From NCBI GenBank assembly GCA_002477945.1, contig DLLF01000038.1:1-45756 (forward strand): a stretch of 45,756 bases of DNA, given 5' to 3'. The position numbers and the translations under genes were made by a program. Below the pieces are notes generated by a model, which saw only the letters and a program-made list of their open reading frames with translations, was not told the origin of the DNA and made no database searches. Positions 35,514 to 42,332 of the stretch are shown here, piece after piece (position 1 is the first letter of the stretch; the number at the start of each line of letters is the position of its first letter). The DNA is from Bacteroidales bacterium UBA7569 (GTDB lineage: Bacteria; Bacteroidota; Bacteroidia; Bacteroidales; Paludibacteraceae).

Positions 35514-36854
35514 ATGAAAATAAGAACACTTATATTCGTAGGTATTGCTGCTATTTTGTGTGCTTGCAATTCCTCTTCCAGCAATACCCCTGCAACGGTT
35601 TCAAGCGATGCTACCGTGAGGTCTCTTACTTTTGTGGCGAACAATGACTATCCTACACTTTCGAAGACGGTGTTTGCCGTGGAAGACCGTATTGATACGG
35701 GGCTTATATATAACGTTGATTCCATAGCATACGGCATACCTATTGACAGCGTAGTTCCTTCGTTCCGATTTAATGCGACTCCCGGTGCCGCCGTTATATA
35801 CACCCCGACTGATACTATTGCATTAACCGGTTCCGACACTGTTGATTTCTCGGTAAGGCCTGTTTTACTTCATGTGATTGCTTCGGATTATGTGTCGGAC
35901 AAGTGGTATAAAGTGGAGGTGAATGTGCATCAGGTGGATCCTGAATTGTATGTATGGGAGGAGGTGAACCAATCTGTTTATGACGCAGCAGGAACCGAAC
36001 AGAAGATGATTTATCACGAAGGACAACTGAAATGGTTTGTTAACGACGGCATACAGAACAGGTTGTTTGTATCTTCAAACAATGGAAAAGGCTGGACGGA
36101 GAATGGCATAACGGGGCTTCCAAAGAATTGCCGTGTACGGAATATATTGGAGGCTAAAGGGAATCTGTATTATTGTCAGGAGAATAGCCTGTTCGTTTCC
36201 AATAACGGGTTGATATGGACGGAGAGTAATCATAGTGCTGACAAGTTCCAATTTGTGAATATGTTGTGCGTTTTCAATGATAGTGTTTGGTCCATTGTCC
36301 GGCGTGAACAGGATGGTGTTTATTGCTTTGCCTCATCTTACGAAGGGGAGGCTTGGAACTTAAGGGGATCTATTCCGGATGATTTCCCTATCAGTGACTA
36401 TGCTTTGGTGTGCTTTGAATCCGTGACAGGCAGAGAACGCGTGATGTTGGTTGGCGGCTATACAGTCACAGGTGAGGCACTGAACACACGGTGGAACATA
36501 GAGCGCAGCCCTGAGGATGAATACCATTGGGTTAATTTCTCCATAGAGCAACCTTCGTTTGGTGTACTTACAGGCGTCTCTATTATTTGGTACAACAATC
36601 GTTTCTTTATGTTCGGAGGTGCGAATGCCGACAATGAGTTGAATGTATATCCTATGTTGGAATCGGTTGACGAGGGTATGCATTGGTCAGTGCCAGATTC
36701 TGCACATAATTGTTTGCCGGATTCTTACAGAGCAAGGACAAAGCAGTCGGTTGTAGTGGACGATGATAATAGGATTTTCATTGGAGGCGGCCAATCAAGA
36801 ACCGATATTTTTTCAGACGTGTACTCAGGTAGGTTGAATAGCATAGATTGGTAA
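35514..36854 (+). CDS. DUF6242-like lipoprotein with Ig-like and beta-propeller regions
   Basis: 446 aa. Signal peptide with lipobox AAILCAC, lipidated Cys18. Residues ~35-150 look like an Ig-like/cadherin-like domain (FNATPGAAVIYTPTDTIALTGSDTVDFSV). The rest consists of repeated beta strands with motifs such as LFVSSNNGKGWTENGI and LFVSNNGLIWTES, typical of BNR/sialidase-type propeller repeats. No catalytic residues can be assigned. It probably sits on the cell surface. Its stop lies 2 bp from the stop of the convergent endonuclease-like gene. The DNA here is more AT-rich than upstream genes. Confidence 0.8.
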   Translation: MKIRTLIFVGIAAILCACNSSSSNTPATVSSDATVRSLTFVANNDYPTLSKTVFAVEDRIDTGLIYNVDSIAYGIPIDSVVPSFRFNATPGAAVIYTPTDTIALTGSDTVDFSVRPVLLHVIASDYVSDKWYKVEVNVHQVDPELYVWEEVNQSVYDAAGTEQKMIYHEGQLKWFVNDGIQNRLFVSSNNGKGWTENGITGLPKNCRVRNILEAKGNLYYCQENSLFVSNNGLIWTESNHSADKFQFVNMLCVFNDSVWSIVRREQDGVYCFASSYEGEAWNLRGSIPDDFPISDYALVCFESVTGRERVMLVGGYTVTGEALNTRWNIERSPEDEYHWVNFSIEQPSFGVLTGVSIIWYNNRFFMFGGANADNELNVYPMLESVDEGMHWSVPDSAHNCLPDSYRARTKQSVVVDDDNRIFIGGGQSRTDIFSDVYSGRLNSIDW

Positions 36855-36856
36855 TG

Positions 36857-37948
36857 CTACCAACAAATGTTGCACCGGATAGGATAATGATCGGAGTAGG
36901 GAACGGACTCTACTCTGAAGTTCTCTGATTGTATGTTCCTGCTGTGCAGAATATAGTCGATACGAAGTCCAAATTTTTTCCGGTGGAAAGTGTGTCCTAA
37001 ACCGACGTTTCCGCTTTGTAGGAAAGCATCGTTTAGGTGTCGGGAAATATGCCGGTAGACATACGATACAGGAACATCGTTAAAGTCACCGCACATAATG
37101 ACAGGGTATGGAGACTGTTCCAACTCTTTATAGATAAAGTCGGCTTGCTGCGTACGATATGTGTATGCCGATGTGAGTTTCTGCTTGATTTTGTTTGCTG
37201 ATTTCTTTACATCATCATTGCTATCGGCGAAATTATTCAGTATAGTTAAGTCTTTCTCAGTAAGTCTGTTTGATTGAAGGTGATTGTTTAAGAGTCGGAG
37301 AGTGTCGTTGCCTATGACGATGTCACATCGGTCTGATATATTGGTTGTTGATTCGTATCGAAGCGTTTGCTTGTGTATAAGGGGATAGCGTGAGAATACC
37401 GCCAATCCATATTGTCGTTGCCCTTTGTATTGTTTGAAATCAATATAGGAATAGGCATAGTCTAAGTACTCTTTCACTTCCTGTAAAGTAAGATATTGTG
37501 AGTTTTTGTAGGTCTCAAACTCTTGGAGACATACAACATCCGCACCGGATTCCTTGATATACTGCAGTATTCTGTTTTCTGACGGTTTCGCAAACATATC
37601 TAACCGTTTTGTATTGTAGGATAGAATATCAAGTGAATGGGTATATATATGCTTCCCTGAGATTTGCGTAATACTTTGGTGGGCTATGGTGTGTGAAATG
37701 GGAACGATAGAGCAAAGCAAGCAGATAAGAGAAATAAGACTTCTTGACTTATGATGAGAAAACAACCACGCAATTGCGAAACAGATGTTGAGCAGTAGCA
37801 ACCATTCATAAATCAAACCCGATAGGGAAGGCAATACCCATGTGGTAGGGTTGATAAATTGTCCTAAATTGGCAAACAACAAAATACCGCCCGCTAACAG
37901 GTTAAGAACTAACCATGCGGTTCTAAGCAAAAACCCAATGACTTTCAT
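36857..37948 (-). CDS. Membrane-anchored endonuclease/exonuclease/phosphatase-family protein
   Basis: 363 aa. Three N-terminal hydrophobic segments (about residues 8-28, 42-63 and 70-90) precede an EEP-fold domain. Visible EEP motifs are LSYNTKRLD, VCLQEFETY, MCGDFNDVPVSYVY and YSDHYPI, supplying the metal- and phosphate-binding residues. The fold includes nucleases, sphingomyelinases and lipid phosphatases, so the substrate cannot be named; the membrane anchor favours a lipid or an envelope target. Its start overlaps the rhomboid stop (ATGA), so the pair is cotranscribed. Confidence 0.9.
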   Translation of the reverse strand: MKVIGFLLRTAWLVLNLLAGGILLFANLGQFINPTTWVLPSLSGLIYEWLLLLNICFAIAWLFSHHKSRSLISLICLLCSIVPISHTIAHQSITQISGKHIYTHSLDILSYNTKRLDMFAKPSENRILQYIKESGADVVCLQEFETYKNSQYLTLQEVKEYLDYAYSYIDFKQYKGQRQYGLAVFSRYPLIHKQTLRYESTTNISDRCDIVIGNDTLRLLNNHLQSNRLTEKDLTILNNFADSNDDVKKSANKIKQKLTSAYTYRTQQADFIYKELEQSPYPVIMCGDFNDVPVSYVYRHISRHLNDAFLQSGNVGLGHTFHRKKFGLRIDYILHSRNIQSENFRVESVPYSDHYPIRCNICW

Positions 37949-38829
37949 TTTCGTTCAAACAAAGTCTTCTTTTCCTCGTCTGTCAGGCTGCTGTAGCCGG
38001 AAGTTTTTATCTTGTCAAGAATGTGGTCAATCTCCTTATCTTTCGTTTCATCTTGGGTATTGGTGTGGATCGGATCCTGGTAATGAAACTTTTTCCTGCT
38101 CTTTTTCTTCGGTTTTTTTTCTCTCAGCCATTCGCAAAAGTCCTTCCACCATTGCTTCAGTCGGGATTGATAGTAAGTTCGTCCGAAGCCGTCCACGCCT
38201 CTGTGTTTCCACCAGAGTATAAGCAACCAGCCGAACAGCATGCCGCCCAAGTGGGCAAAGTGAGCAACATTGTCCCCCGTGGGAGTATGCACGCCTAACC
38301 ATAGTTCGCAGAGAGCATACAACGCCACAAACACACGTGAACGAATCGGAATGGGTACGAACAGTAAAAACATCCTCTCGTCGGGAAACAGCCATGCAAA
38401 TGCCAATAAAATGCCGAACACTGCCCCGCTCGCCCCTATGGTCACCAATGGAGCATTTATCGCCCCATACATACAGAACCATACCAATTCCTGTATGATA
38501 CCGGCTCCGATGCCTGTAACCAGGTAGTAGGTAAGAAACCGTTTGCTCCCCCATCTTTGTTCCAAAGGTATGCCAAACATCAGGAGGGCGAACATATTGA
38601 AAAAAATATGGTCAAACCCTGCATGCATGAACATATAAGTCAATGGCTGCCATACATGAAATGCCGAAGAGAAGATATAGTTCAATCCGAAGATATGACC
38701 CATATTCACTCCCCAGGTCATTCCCAATACTTTGTCTGCCAACCAACAGATAAAATTGATGATAATCAGATTTTTTGTAATGGGCGGTAATGCCGACCAA
38801 AAACTATTACGACTCCTGTTATATTCCAT
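37945..38829 (-). CDS. Rhomboid-family intramembrane serine protease
   Basis: 294 aa. Six-helix rhomboid core with HxxxN at H74-N78 (DHIFFNM), catalytic Ser134 in IGASGAVFG and His193 in AHFAHLGG. The C-terminus carries a basic linker (KKPKKKSRKK) and a helical SHOCT-like tail (SLTDEEKKTLFERK), a layout common in Bacteroidota. It cleaves membrane proteins within the bilayer. ATG 38829 gives MEYNRSRNSF; a longer frame to 38892 runs close to the -7 box and is less likely. Confidence 0.93.
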   Translation of the reverse strand: MEYNRSRNSFWSALPPITKNLIIINFICWLADKVLGMTWGVNMGHIFGLNYIFSSAFHVWQPLTYMFMHAGFDHIFFNMFALLMFGIPLEQRWGSKRFLTYYLVTGIGAGIIQELVWFCMYGAINAPLVTIGASGAVFGILLAFAWLFPDERMFLLFVPIPIRSRVFVALYALCELWLGVHTPTGDNVAHFAHLGGMLFGWLLILWWKHRGVDGFGRTYYQSRLKQWWKDFCEWLREKKPKKKSRKKFHYQDPIHTNTQDETKDKEIDHILDKIKTSGYSSLTDEEKKTLFERK

Positions 38830-38910
38830 GTCTGATAAAATTTTGCCTTTTCCTCTCTGTTTGGATAGTCCACATATATACACACGGCCCACAGAGCAAG
38901 ATTACGGCGA

Positions 38911-38918
38911 CAAAAGTA
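38911..38918 (-). promoter_or_regulatory. -7 promoter element for the rhomboid operon
   Basis: TACTTTTG on the minus strand, about 80 bp upstream of the ATG. No well-spaced -33 TTG is visible. Confidence 0.45.
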
Positions 38919-39011
38919 ATCTTATTTGTGCAAAAATTGTTAAGCAAAAACCTTGCCAACCGATTTTTTGCAGTATTGAAACACATTCAATGTATTTTTT
39001 TATATAAATAC

Positions 39012-39042
39012 TTTGTCGAATAGAAATGAAATACTACATTTG
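39012..39042 (+). promoter_or_regulatory. Promoter for the HU gene
   Basis: TTTG at 39012-39015 and TACATTTG at 39035-39042, spacer 19 bp. It leaves a ~65-nt leader before the ATG at 39111. Confidence 0.7.
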
Positions 39043-39110
39043 CAGACAGTTTGCGGTGTGTGTATGCTGCGGCAGACTATAAGATTAAACGTTTAATTTA
39101 TCTTTTTATT

Positions 39111-39380
39111 ATGAACAAAGTAGAATTGGTTGCTGCAATTGCAGCAGAGGCAGGACTGACCAAGGTGGATGCTCAAAAGGCTTTGGAAGCAGGTGTTAAG
39201 GCCATTTCCGAGGCTCTCGTGAAAGGCGAAAATGTACAGTTGATTGGTTTCGGTACTTTCGCTGTGGTTGAACGCGCTGAGCGCAATGGAGTTAATCCTG
39301 CAACAGGTAAGGCCATCAAGATTGCTGCTAAGAAAGTCGTTAAGTTCAAGGCTGGTAAGGCGCTTGCTGAAAAACTCTAA
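39111..39380 (+). CDS. hup: HU-family DNA-binding protein
   Basis: 89 aa, the size of HU. MNKVELVAAIAAEAGLTKVDA is the dimerisation helix region, and GFGTFAVVERAERNGVNPATGK is the signature that leads into the DNA-binding arm. HU bends and compacts DNA as a dimer. It has its own promoter and is followed by a strong terminator, so it is a single-gene unit. ATG 39111 is chosen; the frame reads further upstream but without a fitting start. Confidence 0.96.
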   Translation: MNKVELVAAIAAEAGLTKVDAQKALEAGVKAISEALVKGENVQLIGFGTFAVVERAERNGVNPATGKAIKIAAKKVVKFKAGKALAEKL

Positions 39381-39396
39381 TCAATTTGGAGCCCAG

Positions 39397-39432
39397 AAAG
39401 AGAGATTGCCATCATAGTGGCAGTCTCTCTTT
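39397..39432 (+). terminator. Terminator after the HU gene
   Basis: AAAGAGAGATTGCCA, loop TCATAG, TGGCAGTCTCTCTTT: a 15-bp stem with one G-U pair, 17 bp after the HU stop. Confidence 0.8.
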
Positions 39433-39470
39433 GTTAATCCGAAAAGTAACGTGTAATAAAACAACCTGTT

Positions 39471-39851
39471 ATGGCTAATATACCTGCAAATTTGCGTTAT
39501 ACTCAAGAACACGAATGGATCCGCCTTGAGGGAGAGGTCGCTTTCGTCGGAATCACCGATTATGCACAGTCCGAGTTGGGCGAAATCGTTTTTGTTGATG
39601 TGCCTACGCTCGGAGAAACTGTTGCCCAAGGTGAAGTCTTTGGGTCTGTCGAAGCGGTCAAGACAGTGTCTGACCTCAATATGCCTGCTACTGGAGAAGT
39701 TCTCGAACTGAATGAAAAACTCAATGATCAACCTGAGTTGGTTAATAACGATCCTTACGGAGAAGGATGGATGATTAAAATGAAACCGGTTGATTTGGCT
39801 GAATTGGATAGTTTGCTTACTGCAGAAGACTATAAAAAACTCATCGGATAA
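39471..39851 (+). CDS. gcvH: Glycine cleavage system H protein
   Basis: 126 aa, the normal length. The lipoyl-attachment lysine is K64 in SVEAVKTVSDL, and YTQEHEWIRLEG and GWMIKMKP are conserved. H protein carries the aminomethyl group between the P, T and L proteins of the glycine cleavage system, or can serve as a lipoyl-relay protein. No gcvP or gcvT lies beside it. Located 90 bp after HU beyond the terminator; I see no clear TAnnTTTG box ahead of it. Confidence 0.96.
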   Translation: MANIPANLRYTQEHEWIRLEGEVAFVGITDYAQSELGEIVFVDVPTLGETVAQGEVFGSVEAVKTVSDLNMPATGEVLELNEKLNDQPELVNNDPYGEGWMIKMKPVDLAELDSLLTAEDYKKLIG

Positions 39852-39904
39852 GGCTTTTCTGCAGTATAAATTCATATAATAACTAACTAAAAACCTGTAA
39901 AACT

Positions 39905-40456
39905 ATGCAAAAGAAATGGATGTGTAGCGTGTGCGGATACGTACACGAAGGACCGACTCCTCCCGAGTTCTGTCCGCAATGTCACCAACCTGCTTCTAAG
40001 TTCGTAGAAGTGAAAACCGATAAATTGGCGTTCGCTACCGAACACGTAATAGGAGTCGCTAAAGGATGTGACGAAGAAATGATTAACGACCTCAATGCCC
40101 ATTTCATGGGTGAAGCCACAGAGGTGGGTATGTATTTGGCTATGAGTCGCCAAGCCGATCGGGAGGGCTATCCGGAGATTGCAGAGGCTTTCAAGCGTTA
40201 TGCGTTTGAAGAGGCTGAGCATTGTGCCAAGTTTGCCGAACTGCTCGGTGACGTCGTTTGGGATACTAAAACCAATCTTGAAAAACGTATGATGGCGGAG
40301 AACGGAGCCTGCGAAGACAAGTTCCGTATCGCTAAACGTGCTAAAGAATTGGATTTGGATGCCATTCATGATACGGTACACGAGATGGCAAAAGACGAAG
40401 CACGTCATGGACATGGCTTCGAAGGACTCTATAATCGCTATTTCGGAAAGAAATAA
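39905..40456 (+). CDS. Rubredoxin-rubrerythrin fusion (reverse rubrerythrin type)
   Basis: 183 aa. An N-terminal rubredoxin-like iron site with C7, C10, C23 and C26 (WMCSVCGY and EFCPQCHQ) precedes a ferritin-like diiron domain (E70, E73, E91/E94, E103 with H106, then DEARHGHGFEGLY). In classical rubrerythrins the rubredoxin domain is C-terminal, so this is the reversed order found in anaerobes. It reduces hydrogen peroxide with NAD(P)H-derived electrons in the cytoplasm. A strong terminator follows. Confidence 0.92.
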   Translation: MQKKWMCSVCGYVHEGPTPPEFCPQCHQPASKFVEVKTDKLAFATEHVIGVAKGCDEEMINDLNAHFMGEATEVGMYLAMSRQADREGYPEIAEAFKRYAFEEAEHCAKFAELLGDVVWDTKTNLEKRMMAENGACEDKFRIAKRAKELDLDAIHDTVHEMAKDEARHGHGFEGLYNRYFGKK

Positions 40457-40489
40457 CAGATAAAACGGGTCGCTCTCGTATAAAATGTG

Positions 40490-40523
40490 GCACGGGGAAC
40501 AATATCTGTATTGTTCCCCGTGC
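40490..40523 (+). terminator. Rho-independent terminator after rubrerythrin
   Basis: GCACGGGGAACAATA, loop TCTG, TATTGTTCCCCGTGC: a perfect 15-bp stem followed by TTGTTTTA. Confidence 0.9.
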
Positions 40524-40560
40524 TTGTTTTATGTTTCTTGTCTCAAAATATCATTTATAC

Positions 40561-40619
40561 TCGTTGGCGGAATTAAGCCAAATACGCAGGTCAGCGGGTC
40601 TGCAACTTTCGGCATTGTG
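40561..40619 (+). repeat. Second repeat family, left-end fragment (copy F)
   Basis: TCGTTGGCGGAATTAA at 40561-40576 is identical to the left inverted end of the element at 12533, and the next ~43 bp align with it through CGGCATTGTG. The right inverted end is missing: the copy stops about 22 bp before the stop codon of the opposite-strand secreted protein gene. Confidence 0.75.
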
Positions 40620-40641
40620 CCCATGCGTCTTGTTTGCACCT

Positions 40642-41529
40642 CTATCGCAATACCTTTCGTGACGAGTTCCCTGTCCGTATCACATAAACGCCATGAGGCT
40701 GTCTTTGCAGCAGTTCCTCACTGTATTCTCCCAAACAACTACCCAGACAATTGTACAGAAATCCTTCTGAATTACCTGTCTCGCACGATGTAATTCCTAT
40801 GCCGGTCTCTTCGTTCCAGAGTACTGCCTCTTTCCAACTGCTTGCCACGCGTACACCGTCCACTATCAACCAACCATTGCTGTCATATCCGCGAAGAACT
40901 ATATTTGCGGGGTTGATATCTTTCTTCGCACTGTCGTACAATGGACCTATGGTCGGGGAGGCAGGTTCTTCCTTTGCCGTTTCTTTCAGCAGGTATAGCG
41001 AAACGCAGTCATTGTTCTTGCCTTCCAGGATGGAGTACTTCACAACAACTAAACAGGGAGCCGCATAGTCCAATACTTCTTCCGAGAAAACGGCTTTCTT
41101 GTTGTCGGCAAAAGTTAACCCGATGTGATAGTCTGCGTCAATGAATACACGGGCGTTGAAGTTGTATTCCGTACTTGTATTCTTGTCTCTCAGAGTGAAA
41201 AAGTAACCTTTCTTGTTGTTGATAGAGGGCAATAACATAAAGGCTGTATAGACATCGCCTTCCGTCACTTCCTTAAATGCTTTGTGCGCTTGAACGCCTG
41301 ACGATTCGCAGTCTATCAAGGCGGCATTCCCCATGTTCGACGGTGCATAGTGTGGTATGGATAGTCCGTTCGTTACGCCTATCTCGGAAGCAACACCGTA
41401 CTCTGTGTACCAACCGTGTTCTGTTATCTTGTCGCCGATGGGATAATCAAAATTTTCTTCCAGAAAGACTTCGGCAAAGGCAAAGTTCGCAGCCAATGCT
41501 ATGCAAACAAGTGTAAAAATTTTTCTCAT
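40642..41529 (-). CDS. Secreted protein with probable type IX sorting domain
   Basis: 295 aa. Signal peptide MRKIFTLVCIALAANFAFA. The body is a beta-rich, lectin/LamG-like domain (EENFDYPIGDKITEHGWYT; TLRDKNTSTEYNFNARVFID). The final ~45 residues contain FLYNCLGSCLGEYSEELL and HGVYVIRTGN...RKVLR, the pattern of a T9SS type A C-terminal sorting signal, which would direct export and attachment at the cell surface. No catalytic motif is seen. It has its own promoter at 41553-41583. Confidence 0.75.
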   Translation of the reverse strand: MRKIFTLVCIALAANFAFAEVFLEENFDYPIGDKITEHGWYTEYGVASEIGVTNGLSIPHYAPSNMGNAALIDCESSGVQAHKAFKEVTEGDVYTAFMLLPSINNKKGYFFTLRDKNTSTEYNFNARVFIDADYHIGLTFADNKKAVFSEEVLDYAAPCLVVVKYSILEGKNNDCVSLYLLKETAKEEPASPTIGPLYDSAKKDINPANIVLRGYDSNGWLIVDGVRVASSWKEAVLWNEETGIGITSCETGNSEGFLYNCLGSCLGEYSEELLQRQPHGVYVIRTGNSSRKVLR

Positions 41530-41552
41530 AGACCTGTAAGTTTCATATCACC

Positions 41553-41583
41553 GCAAATATACATCTTTTTCTTTGTCTTACCA
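41553..41583 (-). promoter_or_regulatory. Promoter for the T9SS-type secreted protein gene
   Basis: On the minus strand TTG (41581-41583) and TATATTTG (41553-41560), spacer 20 bp. Confidence 0.7.
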
Positions 41584-41762
41584 AACTCGTTCATTTTTCT
41601 TTATACCATTGTCATTCTCAGTATTCTGTTCTTCTAAAGTGAACTTATGGAAAGCAGTATTTTCTCATGGTTTCCGCAATGGGGTTGTATTCAATTGTAT
41701 TGCCGCTTCCTGTGGGCTGTTTTGCTCTCTGCTGTGTTTTCCGGGTTTTGCAGGAGAAGCCT

Positions 41763-41806
41763 ACGACCCCTCAACGGGACCTCATCGACCCCTGGACGAG
41801 AGATGA
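41763..41806 (+). repeat. 11-bp phased tandem repeat, copy E
   Basis: Units ACGACCCCTCA, ACGGGACCTCA, TCGACCCCTGG, ACGAGAGATGA. It lies in the 800-bp non-coding stretch 41530-42332 and is followed about 125 bp later by a copy of the second family. Confidence 0.85.
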
Positions 41807-41932
41807 CCTTATTTGTCTCATTCGGCTCATTTGTCTGATTCGTCCAATCAGTCTTATGGCTCCAATCTGCTCAATACTCTCATAGAATGTCTCGAACAAC
41901 TCGAACGCCTATAATTATGAATGTATCTGAGT

Positions 41933-41973
41933 AAAATACGAAGACCGGCGTATCTGCTCCGTTCGGCATTGTG
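41933..41973 (+). repeat. Second repeat family, copy E
   Basis: Core AAAATACGAAGACCGGCG...TTCGGCATTGTG aligns closely with 40583-40619 and, more loosely, with copies at 12533 and 31701. The inverted ends are not intact, but nearby sequence contains end-like pieces (see 41997 and 42144). Confidence 0.65.
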
Positions 41974-41996
41974 TCTGTGCGCCAAAATAAAAACGA

Positions 41997-42110
41997 ACGG
42001 CAATTGGCGGAACCACACTGGGGATGCAGACGCCTCGTCCGCGGTTTTAATATCTCTTCAACGGGCATTGATGGAGGAAATTAATGGTCAATTATACGGC
42101 AATTGGCGGA
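41997..42110 (+). repeat. 15-bp direct repeats, 99 bp apart
   Basis: ACGGCAATTGGCGGA occurs at 41997-42011 and again at 42096-42110, and a one-base-shorter form CGGCAATTGCGGA is at 42149-42161. They share TTGGCGGAA with the inverted end of the element at 12533 and may be decayed element ends. Confidence 0.7.
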
Positions 42111-42177
42111 GAATAAGGAGTTCTGATATGCTTTAGTCGTCTAGTTGGCGGCAATTGCGGAGTCATGAAAATACGCC

Positions 42178-42208
42178 TTGCGTAGTCCTGCAAAAAGCAT
42201 TACCTTTG
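42178..42208 (+). promoter_or_regulatory. Promoter for the thiamin receptor transcript
   Basis: TTG at 42178-42180 and TACCTTTG at 42201-42208, spacer 20 bp. The transcript would begin a few bases upstream of the riboswitch. Confidence 0.75.
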
Positions 42209-42221
42209 CACCGTTTCTTTT

Positions 42222-42292
42222 ATGGGGGTGCCTGACGGCTGAGATTATACCCTACGAACCTGGGCAGGTAATGCTGCCAAGGGAATGATAGA
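42222..42292 (+). promoter_or_regulatory. TPP riboswitch (THI element)
   Basis: Conserved parts appear in order: GGGGTGCC (P1/P2), GGCTGAGATTATACCC (pyrimidine-sensing CUGAGA and ACCC), then CGAACCTGGGCAGGTAATGC and TGCCAAGGGAA (pyrophosphate-sensing arm). It lies between the promoter and the receptor gene, so thiamin pyrophosphate should repress the receptor. Downstream CTGCCTGGCTTTTTCCCC could pair with GGCAGG of the aptamer as a switching terminator; this pairing is weakly supported. Confidence 0.95.
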
Positions 42293-42332
42293 CAGTTTCT
42301 GCCTGGCTTTTTCCCCATCGAAGAGTTCATAA

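Noticed and set aside
39381..39470. Glycine riboswitch ahead of gcvH
   Set aside because: The 90-bp gap holds only the HU terminator; no glycine-aptamer motif is visible.
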